Source: Methylosarcina fibrata AML-C10 (lineage in GTDB: Bacteria; Pseudomonadota; Gammaproteobacteria; Methylococcales; Methylomonadaceae). Taken from it: a stretch of 64,000 nt of DNA. Location of the stretch: the NCBI RefSeq assembly GCF_000372865.1, contig NZ_KB889965.1, positions 2,120,990 to 2,184,989 of the forward strand. Reading direction: 5' to 3'. Position 1 is the first letter of the stretch; the number at the start of each line of letters is the position of its first letter. The translations under genes were made by a program, and so were the position numbers. The notes below the pieces were generated by a model. That model saw only the letters and a program-made list of their open reading frames with translations. It made no database searches and had not been told where the DNA came from. This document shows, in pieces, positions 30,143 through 40,886 of the stretch.

Positions 30143-32146
30143 ATGGTTGAAAATATCGACGATATCGATCATATCAGGAAAACGGCGGAGCAGGTTCTAA
30201 AAAATGAGCTTCTCCAATTGCCCCTGGTGCCGACAATCGCCACCAAACTGTTGAATCTGACCAGCAACGACTACACCCGGCTGGAAGACTTGTCGAGACT
30301 GATCGAGACCGAGCCCGCGCTTTCGGCAAAAATTTTGCAGAACGTCAACTCCGCCGCCTATGCCCTGCCCAATCCGGTCAGTTCGATCCACCGTGCCGTC
30401 AATCTGCTCGGCTTTTCCACGATACGCCGGACCGCCTTGACCCTGATATTTTTCAACAGACTGATAAAAAAAAATGTTCGCCAGGCGTTCGATCCGCTCT
30501 TCTTCTGGCAACATTGCCTGTTCGTGGCGTCGTTAAGCAGAAGGATGGCCGCTGCGACGGGCCATCCCGATCCGGACATGATCTATACGGCAGGACTCCT
30601 GCACGACATCGGCAAAGTCGTGCTGGAATCGCACGGCCGCAAGAGTTACAGCGAATTCATCAGTTCATTGAACGGTAACTCTCAATCTACGCTGACGGAA
30701 GAACGCATTTTTTTCGGCTTGACCCATCCCGAGATCGGCCATTTGCTGTGCGTAGAATGGCAATTGCCGCCGTCGATTACCGCAGTGGTCGCTTATCATC
30801 AGCAGCCGGCCACGGTGAAGCCCCCTTACCATGAATTCGAGCAGGAAATCGTCCTGATTTCCTTCGCAAACTATATCGCCTGGACGCAAGGACTGGCTTC
30901 ATTTACCCTCGAAAGCCGGCCCGATTTGTCGAACAACGTTCTGGAATTTCTTGGGAGCCATCCTCTCGACCTGGAAAGTCTGCTGCAACAGGTGGATGAA
31001 GAAATGTTGAGCATACGGGAATTTTTCGGCATCGAATTTCCGGACCTCAACAAGCTCAGAGCAAACCTGATCCAGACCAGCATCTCGCTAAGTCAGACCG
31101 TTATCTCGCCAACGCCGGCCGCCACAATGAAGTCGGCGCCGGAAATTCCTTCCAGTTTGACCGCTCCTCATCGAAGCCTTAATCCGGACGACTTTGTGCC
31201 GACGACTCTGGCGGCCATTCAACGCGACTTCGGCTTCGATCGAGTGCAGATGCTGACGATCGATCCGATTCACCGCAGCCTGATCCCGTTCTATCGTCAT
31301 TTCTGCCCTTCTCTTTCAGCGAGCCATCCGTCTACAGAGATTCCTATCGATGCCCGGACCGGTCGATTACTCGATTGCCTGCGCACGAAAAAACCCATCA
31401 TCGTCAATAGGATCAACGATCCGGACAATCAGGCCCTGAATCTTTTGAACACCGACGAATTCATCGCGGTTCCCATTCTTGAACACCAACGTCCGATCGG
31501 CGTCATTCTGGCCGATAACCCGCTCAGCAAAATCCGGATGGCGCACAGTCTGTTGAACCAAATCGTTCCGGTAGCGCACCAGTTAAGCATTGCCCTGTTA
31601 AACGCCAAACATTACGAAGCAGAAAAAAAGCATGCGCAACTCGACCCCTTGACTCAGATAGGCAACAAACGGATGCTGGATCGTTCCCTGGTCGAGATTT
31701 TTCAACAGGAACCGTCCAAGCTGGAAAAAATCGCCATCGGTTTTGTCGATATCGATAAATTCAAGCTGTTCAACGACACATGCGGGCATCAAGCCGGCGA
31801 CAAGATCATTCAAATCGTCGCCGATTTGCTGACCCGCCTGACCCGACCCGGCGACATCATCGGCCGCTACGGCGGCGAAGAGTTTTTATTCATCCTGCTC
31901 GACACCACTCAAGACGGCGCCCAGCGTTATGCCGAACGGATTCGCATGGAAGCGGAACGCCTCGGCAGAATCATGAGCCCCAAATTCAACAACCTGGCCT
32001 TGACGGTCAGCATCGGAATTTCATTCTACGACCCCGCTTTTTCGAATTACGCAGAGATGATCGAGCTCGCCGATCAGGCCATGTACCTGGCAAAAAGCGA
32101 GGGAAGAAACAGAGTCATCATGCTTTCCGAAATTCCGGGACGCTGA
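30143..32146 (+). CDS. HDOD-GAF-GGDEF signalling protein
   Basis: About 667 aa. An HDOD domain (about 15-215; TAGLLHDIGKVVLESHG is its HD-like core) is followed by a GAF-like sensor region (about 340-490) and a C-terminal GGDEF domain (about 500-665) with RYGGEEFLFILLD. The GGEEF motif is intact, so diguanylate cyclase activity is likely. I prefer the ATG at 30143, which follows GGTGG, over the GTG at 30134. No operon partner; the giant RHS gene follows 224 bp downstream. Confidence 0.9.
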   Translation: MVENIDDIDHIRKTAEQVLKNELLQLPLVPTIATKLLNLTSNDYTRLEDLSRLIETEPALSAKILQNVNSAAYALPNPVSSIHRAVNLLGFSTIRRTALTLIFFNRLIKKNVRQAFDPLFFWQHCLFVASLSRRMAAATGHPDPDMIYTAGLLHDIGKVVLESHGRKSYSEFISSLNGNSQSTLTEERIFFGLTHPEIGHLLCVEWQLPPSITAVVAYHQQPATVKPPYHEFEQEIVLISFANYIAWTQGLASFTLESRPDLSNNVLEFLGSHPLDLESLLQQVDEEMLSIREFFGIEFPDLNKLRANLIQTSISLSQTVISPTPAATMKSAPEIPSSLTAPHRSLNPDDFVPTTLAAIQRDFGFDRVQMLTIDPIHRSLIPFYRHFCPSLSASHPSTEIPIDARTGRLLDCLRTKKPIIVNRINDPDNQALNLLNTDEFIAVPILEHQRPIGVILADNPLSKIRMAHSLLNQIVPVAHQLSIALLNAKHYEAEKKHAQLDPLTQIGNKRMLDRSLVEIFQQEPSKLEKIAIGFVDIDKFKLFNDTCGHQAGDKIIQIVADLLTRLTRPGDIIGRYGGEEFLFILLDTTQDGAQRYAERIRMEAERLGRIMSPKFNNLALTVSIGISFYDPAFSNYAEMIELADQAMYLAKSEGRNRVIMLSEIPGR

Positions 32147-32370
32147 GCCTCAAACTTCCAGCACGGAAACCATTCCGTTCTGCCGATTCGATATACATTG
32201 CCGGACGAATGAATTCGCCCCACACGCGATATGAAAATGTCTCGGATGCGTCTTCGACGGCACTGCGGCCAAAATGGCAAAAATGCGAACCGGTTACCCA
32301 AAAAGTCCAAAAAAGCGGAGCTTATACGCTAATATGAAATAGTCATTTTAACTGTTAGGGAAGAGCGCCG

Positions 32371-35300
32371 ATGGACACGGGATTGAATTCCAGAATGAGC
32401 AAGAAAGGGTGGAAGCCATTCAAAACATGGCAACTGATTCTATTGAATAGATTTTATCGGATCTTGCCGATGCTGATGATGATCCTGTCTTTTCCGGTTA
32501 CCGGGGACGAGGTCGGCGTGTTCGGTCCGGTCCAGTTGATTCGCGGTTCGGGTTCGCCGGTGGCCGAAACGCACACCGTAACCGTCACCAACCCGGCCGC
32601 CGCCTACCGTCTGCTTATTGGCAGTACGAACGGCAGCATAGGCGGTCCCGTTAGTTCCGGATCAATCCACTGGAACGGGAAAGAGGTCGCAGGTCCTTCT
32701 CAATTCAAAAAGAAAAGCACTTCTCTGTCGATCCCGGTCAATACCTTATTGGTCAATACGTTGTCGGTGGAGCTTCAAGGCAAGCCCGGAAACAGCCTAA
32801 CCGTACAGCTTGTTCGATGCAACCAGTCGCCCGTCGCCCATGCAGGGGACGATCGAACATTGGCCGTAGGCGACCTTGCTATACTGGACGGCAGCGCTTC
32901 GACCGACGCCGACGGCGACGCCTTGAGCTACCGGTGGCGTCTCTTGGAAACGCCGGCAAACAGCGCGGCGCAATTCAGCGACGGCGCCGCCGTTCGCCCC
33001 GAGTTGCCGATCGACCGCTTCGGCCATTATCAAGCCGAATTGATCGTCAGCGACGGCTTTGCCGACAGCGCACCGGACCGGGTCGTCATCGATACCCGAA
33101 ATTCGGCGCCGGTCGCGCATGCCGGCGAAGATCAGAGCGCTTTCGTTGGGGCCTCCGTCCTGCTAGACGGCGGCTTGTCCCACGATAACGACGGTGACAT
33201 ACTAAGTTACCAATGGCATCTGGATGAAAAGCCCGCTTCGAGCAATGCCGTTCTGGCCGACGAACGGCAGCAGGTCGCTCAAATCGTCATCGACAAGCCC
33301 GGCCGTTACGTGGCTCGGCTGACTGTCAACGACGGCCAACTGGATAGCGAACCCGATCTGATTGCTATCGATACCCTCAACTCGGCCCCGGTAGCCGATG
33401 CCGGCGAGGACCGAACCGTTGACGCAGGCACTCCCGTACACCTGGACGGCAGTTTGTCTTATGACATCGACGGCGATGCGATCGATTATGTCTGGTCGCT
33501 GCTGTCCAAGCCCGAAGGCAGCGAAACCGATCTGCAAAATGCCGATTCGGTCGAACCCTTGCTGACACCGGACGTTCCGGGCTTGTATGTCTCGCAGTTA
33601 AAAGTCACCGATCCGGATCAGGCCAGCTCGACGGACACCCAGGTGGTTACCGCCTTGGCGCCGCCAATTAATCATTCTCCGGTAATCGACTCGGAACCCG
33701 TAACGAGTGCGGTCGCAGGCCAATCTTACCGTTATAGCGTTCATGCCACGGATCCCGACGGAGATCCCTTAAGCTACCGATTAAACGGCGCACCGGAAGG
33801 GATGACTATCAATGCGGCCGGCGTGATTGACTGGATGCCGTCTGCTGCCGGACTTTATCCGGTGATCGTGAGCGTAATCGACGGCCGAGGCGGCGATGCC
33901 AGTCAAAGCTTTACCGTGACCGTTGCCGAGCCTCAGGATTCGGGCCTGCCGCCGGATCCTCTGACCGTTGCGCCGGCATCAAGCCCGACCGCCTCGTTCA
34001 CGCCGCTGCACCAGGCGGCGGAATTTCTCTACAGCGGCGATCGCCCGGTACAAACCGGGGTCGGTGAAGGCGTCATCGAGGCCAGGCGCATCGCCGTGAT
34101 CCGGGGCAAGGTGTTAAGCCGCGACAAGCAGCCTTTGTCCGGAGTCACGCTCACCGTCAAGGAGTATCCGGAATTCGGGCAAACCCTGTCCCGGGCGGAC
34201 GGACAGTTCGACCTTGCCGTTAACGGCGGCGGCACGCTGACCCTGAATTATCAAAAATCCGGCTTTCTGCCGATCCAGCGCCGAATCGATGCGCCCTGGC
34301 AGGAGTATGCCCTGGCCGAAGAGGCGGTGATGATTCCGCTCGACAGTCAAGTCACCGAAATCGACTTGTCCTCGGCCAACGCCCAGGTGGCGCAAGGTAG
34401 CGTCAGTTCCGACGTGGACGGCCAGCGCCAGGCGACTATTCTCTTCCCGGCCAACACCCAGGCGACCCTGACCCGGGCGGACGGCACCCACCAGATCTTG
34501 ACCCATCTCCATGTCCGGGCGACCGAATACACCGTGGGCCCAAACGGCCCGAAGACCCTGCCGGGTCCTTTGCCGCCGACTTCGGGCTATACCTATGCGG
34601 TGGAACTGAGCGTGGACGAAGCCCAGGCCACAGGCGCCGCCCAAGTGACTTTCAACCAGGCGCTGCCGGTTTACGTCGATAATTTTTTGGGCTTTCCGGT
34701 GGGGGAAACGGTCCCGGCGGGCTGGTACGATTTCCAAAAGGCTGCCTGGATCCCGTCCGACAACGGCAAGGTCATCCAGATTCTGGCCATTGCCAACGGT
34801 TCGGCGGCTTTGGACAGCAACGGCGACAATGCCGCCGATACCGCCGCGCAGTTGACGGCCTTGGGCATCACCGCGGCCGAACAAGTGCAATTAGCCGGCT
34901 TGTATCCTGCCGGTAAAACCTTGTGGCGAGTGCCGGTCACGCATTTTACCCCGTGGGATTTCAACTGGCCCTGGGGTTTGCCCCACGGAGCGACACCGCC
35001 GCCCAATCAGAAGCCGAAGCCAGGCGATCAAAACAAGCCGGACAATTGCCAGACCCAGGCCGCCAATGCAGAGAAGCCGGGCTGTATCATCGACGGGATC
35101 AACCAGACGCTGGGCGAAGACCTGGCCCTGGCGGGCACGCCCCATGCGCTGCATTACCGCAGCGACCGGATGCCGGGCAACCACAGCGGCCATACCGTCA
35201 GCATCCCGCTGAGCGAGGCGACCGTGCCCGAGACGTTGAAACGGATTGATCTGGTCGTCCACGTCGCGGGCCGGGAGTTCAAGCAAAGCTTTGCTCCGGC

Positions 35301-38300
35301 GCCGAACCTCAGCCATACCTTCGCCTGGGACGGCAAGAACGCCTACGGCCAGACCGTCAATACCGGGCAGACCGCCCAAATCCGGGTCGGCTATGTTTAC
35401 AGCCCGGTGTACTACTCATCGCGCGACGATTTCACAGCCTCCTTCGGCATCTCGTCCGATTCGACCGGCGGAACAGGCCCCGGCGGCCTGGTAATTAGCG
35501 CGAGCAGGCCCAGCCAGGAGATCACCCAATGGAAAAACTGGAAAGAAGAACTGGGCAGCTTCGAAAACAAGGCATCGAGCCTCGGCGGCTGGAGTTTAAG
35601 CCAGCACCATGTCTACGATCCGGGTACCCGGACACTATATCGGGGAGACGGCAGCCGAATCCAGGCAGACAATCTAGGTTCAGTCGTTACCACGATCGCC
35701 GGTACCGGGGTGGCAGGTTACAGCGGAGATGGGGGACAAGCTATTAACGCACGAATTAACGGGTTGTCTCAAGGTTTGGTCATTGACAGCCAAGGCAGAA
35801 TAATATTTGCTGATGAGTATAACCATCGGGTACGCCGTATCGACACCGATGGCCTCATTTCCACGATTGCAGGAACGGGAAGAATCGGCTTTTCGGGTGA
35901 TGGAGGACCAGGGACGCTCGCCAATTTAAAAAATCCTCATGAGCTTTGTTTAGGTTTGGATGACTCCATCCATATCGTGGATTGGGGGAATAATCGGGTG
36001 CGCAGGCTGGCCTCTAACGGCATTATTTCGACGGTTGCCGGTAATGGCACCGCAGGTTTTTCAGGGGACGGCGGACCCGCCACCAGCGCAATGTTAAACG
36101 GCCCCTATGCTTGCACGGTCGCACCTGACGGAACCCTGTATATTGCCGAATTCGGCGGCCATCGTATTCGTCGGATTGATCCCAAAGGGGTTATCTCAAC
36201 CTTTGCCGGAACTGGCACCTCAGGCTATTCCGGCGAGGGCGGCCCGGCGACTCAAGCCAATCTGGACCACCCGACGACTGTAATTTATCATGAGGGCAGT
36301 GTTTATTTTTCAACAAGTGGCAGAGTCCTTCGGGTCGGTGCAGATGGCCTAATGATCCGGGTGGCCGGTATTGGCGGAGGATACAGTGGTGACGGCAGTC
36401 CCGCCGCGCTCGCGCAGCTGAACAGCGGCGATCTGGCGTTCAAAGGTGATGGAAGCCTGGTCATTGCCGATGCGGGCAACAACCGTCTTCGAATCGTAAC
36501 GCCTGACGGCATCATCAACACCCTGGCTGGAACCGGTGCCATTAATGGCTCGGGTAACGGTGCATTTAACGGTGACGGCCTTAACCCCTTACAGACCACG
36601 TTGAACTATTCGCGCAACCTGGCCATAGGCGCAGATCAAGCGTTGTATTTTTCAGACACTTATAATTACCGCATTCGCAAAATCACCCCGCCCTTGCCGG
36701 GCTTCACCACCAGCGAACTCGTCATCCCCTCCCAGGAGGGAGGCGAAGTCTATCGGTTCGATGCGGCAGGCCACCATATCGAAACCCGCAGTACGATCAC
36801 CGATGCGGTGACCTACCGCTTTGCTTACGACGGCCAGGGCCTCTTGCAAAGCGTCAGCGATGGGGACGGCAACGAAACCCGGATCGAGCGCGACCGCCTG
36901 GGCCATCCTACGGCCATCGTCGCTCCGGACGGCCAGCGGACGAATTTGGAACTGGATGCCAATGGATTTCTTGCTAAAGTCATCAATCCGGCCAACGAAA
37001 GCCATGCGATGGCTTATTCCGCCGACGGTTTGTTGATCCGCTTCACCACGCCAGAAAATCACAGCAATGACTATGAATACGATAGCCTGGGCAGGCTCAG
37101 CCAGGACACCGACCCCGTGGGCGGCGGCTGGCTACTGAACCGCACCGAACTCGCTCAAGGCTTTGTCGTCACGATGACTTCCGGCGAAGGCCGCATCAGC
37201 CAATATCAGGTCGAGCCCCGGCCGACCGGCGACCGCAGGCTGTCCAGCATCCGGCCCGACGGTACGGTCCAGACCCTGCTCTATAAGACCAATGGCGAAC
37301 AAAGTGTGATCGGCGCCGACGGTACGGTCACCACCACGCAGACAGGCCCCGACCCGCGTTTCGGCCTGCAGGCGCCGCTCCCGGTGTCCAGCACGGTCAC
37401 AACGCCGTCCGGCCTGAGCGCCACGGTCACCCAACAGCGTACGGTGTCCTTGGCCGATGCCAACGACCCGTTCAGTCTGACCTCGTTGACCGACACGATC
37501 AGTATCAACGGCAAGGCGTCCGTATTAAATTACCACGCTCAGACTAAAACCTGGACGGCCACCAGCGCCGAAAACCGCGTCAGTTCCGTCCAAATAAACG
37601 AACAAGGGAAGCCGCTGCTATCGACCTTGGCCGATATCGAACCGGTTGCCTATGAATACGACGACAGAGGCCGGTTGAGCGCCGTCCGCCAGGGCCAAGG
37701 CGAGGCACAGCGCAAGAAGGCCTATAGCTACTACGATCATACCGATGCCGCTTCCGGCGCCCTGACAGGCTATCTCGAAAGCAGCACCGACGCTCTGGGG
37801 CGGAGCGAGCATTTTGCCTATGATGAAGCAGGGCGCATTGCCAGCCAAGTACTGCCGGACAATAGAGTCATTCAATATCAATACGATGCCAACGGCAACC
37901 TGACCGGCATCCGTCCTCCCGAGCGCGACGAACATCTTTTCAATCACAATGCCGTCGATCGGGTTGAACGCTACACCCCGCCCGATGCGCCCGGCATCGC
38001 CCAAACGTACACGGAGTATTTTTACAACAAAGACCAACAGCCGACCCGGATTCAGCGTCCCGATAGCCAGACGATCGATTTCGTTTATCAGCTGCAAAGC
38101 GGAAAGCTAGACGCGGTTCATACCCAAGACGGCGATATCCAGTACCACTATCTGTCCGCCAGTGGACAACTGGACAGCCTCACCTGGCCGGACGGCGACA
38201 GCCTGAGCTATCGCTACGACGGCGGCCTCGTCACCGGGCAAAGCTGGACCGGCACTGTCCACGGGCAAGTCGACTTCGGTTACGACTCGGATTTTCGCGT

Positions 38301-39840
38301 CATAAGCATTGGTCTGAATCAGGCCGATTCCGTGGCTTACGGTTACGACCAGGACGGCTTGATCACTCAGGCCGGCGAGCTTTCCTTGACCCGTCAGCCG
38401 CAGAACGGCCTGCTCTCGGGCACCGCGCTGGGCACCGTCAGTGACAGCATCAGCTATAACGGCTTTGGCGAAACTTCCGATTATCAGGCCACAGTCAATG
38501 GCGTTCCTTTGATCCGCTGGACCTACCAGCGCGACCGGTTGGGCCGGATAATCCAAAAAACCGAAACCTCAGGCGGCATTTCACACCGTCTCGACTACCG
38601 CTACGACGACCGCGGCCGCCTGGAACAAATCACGGACAACGATGCAGTCGTCGCCGTCTACGGCTACGACGCCAACGGCAACAGGACTCAGCTCAACGGC
38701 CAAACCGTTGCGGTTTACGACAGCCAGGACCGCCTGACCGATTTCAACGGGAAACATTACGTCTACACCGATAACGGCGAGCTGCAAAGCCAAACCGAAA
38801 ACGGGCAAACGACGACTTACGGCTACGACGTCTTCGGCAACCTTCGCCACGTGGACTTACCCGACGGCACCCGGATCGATTACGTGATCGACGGCCAGCA
38901 TCGCCGAATCGGCAAGAAAGTCAACGGTCAACTGGTGCAGGCCTGGCTTTATCAAAGCCAACTGAATCCAGTCGCCGAACTCGACGGCGACGGCCAGGTG
39001 ATTACACGCTTCGTCTACGGCGACAAAGGCAATGTGCCTTCCTATCTGGTCAAAACCGATCCCGCCACGCAGGCGAAAACCACTTACCGCCTGATCTCGG
39101 ATCATCTGGGCAGTTCGAGGCTCGTTGTCGACGCCGCAACCGGTGCTATCGTACAGGAACTCGACTACGACGTCTGGGGCAATCTCGTCCGCGACTCCAA
39201 TCCCGGATTTCAACCGTTCGGCTTTGCCGGCGGGCTCTATGACCGTGATACTCATCTTGTACGCTTTGGGGCGCGGGATTATGATGCGGAAACGGGACGA
39301 TGGACCGCCAAAGATCCGATTGGGTTCGCCGGCGGCGATACGAATCTGTATGGGTATGTGTTGAATGATCCGGTGAATTTTATTGATCCCATGGGAGAGG
39401 CATTAGAGGGACCTGGAACACGCAGTACTGGTCCAACTGGCGATCCGGTTAGCGGTCCATACACTCCAAAGGCTACAACTGGAGAAAAATTAGCAAATAG
39501 GACTTTAAGCAAAATTATTGAATCTATGAGTAAAAAAATTATGAAAATTGATCCAGAAACTGGAAGGATCGTACCTAATCCAATTGGATTTTGTATCTTT
39601 GCTCTAATAGTCAGTCACGAAGAAACACAAGGATACAGGCGAGCCAGTTTACGTCGTGCCTGTTGCGTCGTAAATCGCCAATTGACGGGCGTCGCCTTGG
39701 TGTTGCGCGGTAGGATATTGGCTTCGACCTCACGCCGGAGGCTCTCTGTGTCCGGTATCCGCTGTGATAAACACATGTTCGACAAGACGGCCAGTTCGAT
39801 CTCAGCGATGTTTAGCCAACTGCCATGCTTGGGCGTGTAG
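32371..39840 (+). CDS. Giant RHS-repeat protein (polymorphic toxin), tip disrupted by an IS element
   Basis: The present frame is 2489 aa. In order: a signal-like hydrophobic segment (about 25-45); three PKD domains (about 150-430, each starting SPVAHAGDD, APVAHAGED or APVADAGED); a cadherin/Ig-like domain (about 435-528); a carboxypeptidase-regulatory-like domain (about 565-655); an NHL propeller (about 1106-1440, repeats of TIAGTGxxGxSGDGG); and RHS/YD repeats ending in the core motif GRWTAKDPIGFAGGDTNLYG. The variable tip begins after DPMG at residue 2342. At base 39609 the frame runs into an IS630-type element and its last ~76 residues are antisense to the transposase. Without the element the tip would be about 93 residues, giving 2435 aa. 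Export by Sec rather than type VI is suggested by the leader. Confidence 0.9.
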   Translation: MDTGLNSRMSKKGWKPFKTWQLILLNRFYRILPMLMMILSFPVTGDEVGVFGPVQLIRGSGSPVAETHTVTVTNPAAAYRLLIGSTNGSIGGPVSSGSIHWNGKEVAGPSQFKKKSTSLSIPVNTLLVNTLSVELQGKPGNSLTVQLVRCNQSPVAHAGDDRTLAVGDLAILDGSASTDADGDALSYRWRLLETPANSAAQFSDGAAVRPELPIDRFGHYQAELIVSDGFADSAPDRVVIDTRNSAPVAHAGEDQSAFVGASVLLDGGLSHDNDGDILSYQWHLDEKPASSNAVLADERQQVAQIVIDKPGRYVARLTVNDGQLDSEPDLIAIDTLNSAPVADAGEDRTVDAGTPVHLDGSLSYDIDGDAIDYVWSLLSKPEGSETDLQNADSVEPLLTPDVPGLYVSQLKVTDPDQASSTDTQVVTALAPPINHSPVIDSEPVTSAVAGQSYRYSVHATDPDGDPLSYRLNGAPEGMTINAAGVIDWMPSAAGLYPVIVSVIDGRGGDASQSFTVTVAEPQDSGLPPDPLTVAPASSPTASFTPLHQAAEFLYSGDRPVQTGVGEGVIEARRIAVIRGKVLSRDKQPLSGVTLTVKEYPEFGQTLSRADGQFDLAVNGGGTLTLNYQKSGFLPIQRRIDAPWQEYALAEEAVMIPLDSQVTEIDLSSANAQVAQGSVSSDVDGQRQATILFPANTQATLTRADGTHQILTHLHVRATEYTVGPNGPKTLPGPLPPTSGYTYAVELSVDEAQATGAAQVTFNQALPVYVDNFLGFPVGETVPAGWYDFQKAAWIPSDNGKVIQILAIANGSAALDSNGDNAADTAAQLTALGITAAEQVQLAGLYPAGKTLWRVPVTHFTPWDFNWPWGLPHGATPPPNQKPKPGDQNKPDNCQTQAANAEKPGCIIDGINQTLGEDLALAGTPHALHYRSDRMPGNHSGHTVSIPLSEATVPETLKRIDLVVHVAGREFKQSFAPAPNLSHTFAWDGKNAYGQTVNTGQTAQIRVGYVYSPVYYSSRDDFTASFGISSDSTGGTGPGGLVISASRPSQEITQWKNWKEELGSFENKASSLGGWSLSQHHVYDPGTRTLYRGDGSRIQADNLGSVVTTIAGTGVAGYSGDGGQAINARINGLSQGLVIDSQGRIIFADEYNHRVRRIDTDGLISTIAGTGRIGFSGDGGPGTLANLKNPHELCLGLDDSIHIVDWGNNRVRRLASNGIISTVAGNGTAGFSGDGGPATSAMLNGPYACTVAPDGTLYIAEFGGHRIRRIDPKGVISTFAGTGTSGYSGEGGPATQANLDHPTTVIYHEGSVYFSTSGRVLRVGADGLMIRVAGIGGGYSGDGSPAALAQLNSGDLAFKGDGSLVIADAGNNRLRIVTPDGIINTLAGTGAINGSGNGAFNGDGLNPLQTTLNYSRNLAIGADQALYFSDTYNYRIRKITPPLPGFTTSELVIPSQEGGEVYRFDAAGHHIETRSTITDAVTYRFAYDGQGLLQSVSDGDGNETRIERDRLGHPTAIVAPDGQRTNLELDANGFLAKVINPANESHAMAYSADGLLIRFTTPENHSNDYEYDSLGRLSQDTDPVGGGWLLNRTELAQGFVVTMTSGEGRISQYQVEPRPTGDRRLSSIRPDGTVQTLLYKTNGEQSVIGADGTVTTTQTGPDPRFGLQAPLPVSSTVTTPSGLSATVTQQRTVSLADANDPFSLTSLTDTISINGKASVLNYHAQTKTWTATSAENRVSSVQINEQGKPLLSTLADIEPVAYEYDDRGRLSAVRQGQGEAQRKKAYSYYDHTDAASGALTGYLESSTDALGRSEHFAYDEAGRIASQVLPDNRVIQYQYDANGNLTGIRPPERDEHLFNHNAVDRVERYTPPDAPGIAQTYTEYFYNKDQQPTRIQRPDSQTIDFVYQLQSGKLDAVHTQDGDIQYHYLSASGQLDSLTWPDGDSLSYRYDGGLVTGQSWTGTVHGQVDFGYDSDFRVISIGLNQADSVAYGYDQDGLITQAGELSLTRQPQNGLLSGTALGTVSDSISYNGFGETSDYQATVNGVPLIRWTYQRDRLGRIIQKTETSGGISHRLDYRYDDRGRLEQITDNDAVVAVYGYDANGNRTQLNGQTVAVYDSQDRLTDFNGKHYVYTDNGELQSQTENGQTTTYGYDVFGNLRHVDLPDGTRIDYVIDGQHRRIGKKVNGQLVQAWLYQSQLNPVAELDGDGQVITRFVYGDKGNVPSYLVKTDPATQAKTTYRLISDHLGSSRLVVDAATGAIVQELDYDVWGNLVRDSNPGFQPFGFAGGLYDRDTHLVRFGARDYDAETGRWTAKDPIGFAGGDTNLYGYVLNDPVNFIDPMGEALEGPGTRSTGPTGDPVSGPYTPKATTGEKLANRTLSKIIESMSKKIMKIDPETGRIVPNPIGFCIFALIVSHEETQGYRRASLRRACCVVNRQLTGVALVLRGRILASTSRRRLSVSGIRCDKHMFDKTASSISAMFSQLPCLGV

Positions 39841-40812
39841 TGGAACTCCAGCCGTCGCGCCAATTCACGGGCTTGCTCTGCTGGAAAGGCTTCATACAAA
39901 GACGCCATTTTATGGGTATTCAGATTGTCCAGCACCACCCGGATCACCGCCGCGTCCGGATAAAGTTCAGCGATATGCTTCATGCTGTGCGCGAATTCGA
40001 TTTTGGTCCGCCGCGCGGTGATGTCCACCTGCCGAAAACCGCGTTTAGGTTCGCAGATCATCATCAAATCGCAGACGCCTTTCCGTTCATAGCCGGTGTC
40101 ATAGCGGGCCGGTTGACCGGGCTCAGGCGGGAGAGGTTGGCGGACTTCCGCAATGAGTTGCTTCGGACTTTCGTCGAAACACACAACCGGGCGCAACGGA
40201 TCGTAGGGTTCTTCATAAAGGTCCAGCACGTCTTCCATCGCCGCGACAAATTCAGCACTCACCTCGGGAATGCACCACTCTTGCTTCTGCCAGGGTTTGA
40301 GAGTGTTTTTTTAAAAGCTGACGGATGGTTTCATAGCTGCAACGGTCGGCATACGCTAATTCCACCACTTTGTCCGCCAACAACCGCAAGGTCCAGTGAT
40401 CATGCCCTGTCGGCGCCTCACTACAAGCCAAGGCGATAATATGGGCGGCCTGCTTCTCCGTCAGTTTTGGGGCACGTCCTGGACGGGGGCGTTCTTTCAG
40501 GGCGGCTTCCGGGCCTTCTTCCACACACCGTTGGCGCGTCGTCAACACCATTGATTCCGAGACACCCAAAGCTTGGATAATGTCTTTATCCTGAATACCC
40601 GCTGCCGCTTTTAATAAAATTCGCGCGCGTGTCAGATGGCGTGCCGCGGCTTTTCCTTTGTTGATCATGGCTTCCAAGCCACGCTTTTCGTCTTCAGTCA
40701 GATTGACTTTGTATTTAAGAGCTGGCATTGCTTGACCTCAATCAGTAACCATCAATGCCACTATAGAGTGACTTACAAGCCCAATATATCCTTTTGATTT
40801 AAATTGACTGAC
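39610..40812 (-). mobile_element. IS630-family insertion in the RHS tip
   Basis: The element is bounded by short inverted ends (GTCAGTCA on the left; TGACTGAC on the right) and flanked by TA on both sides (39608-39609 and 40813-40814), the target duplication of IS630/Tc1 elements. Length is about 1.2 kb, with one transposase reading unit. Confidence 0.85.
39615..40728 (-). CDS. IS630-family transposase in two overlapping frames (-1 frameshift)
   Basis: Frame 1 (40728 to 40252, 158 aa) supplies the helix-turn-helix DNA-binding part (DIIQALGVSESMVLTTRQRC). Frame 2 (to 39615, 215 aa) supplies the DDE catalytic domain: VCFDESPKQL, VVLDNLNTHKM, and HGSWLNIAEIELAVL with the final Glu. At 40306-40312 the coding strand has seven A residues. 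A -1 shift there joins LLKK to NTLKPWQKQEWCIPE, the sequence expected in this family. This suggests programmed slippage giving a full-length enzyme of about 360 aa, although a disabling indel is an alternative. Confidence 0.85.
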
Positions 40813-40886
40813 TACTAACTTACAGTGGTGGTTTAGCTGAATGTCAAGAATTGACATGTCCTAAAAAAAATAAACATAGGTAGATA

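Noticed and set aside
39610-39840. The last 76 residues of the current RHS frame as a toxin domain
   Set aside because: This part is antisense to an IS630-type transposase; the genuine tip continues on the other side of the element.
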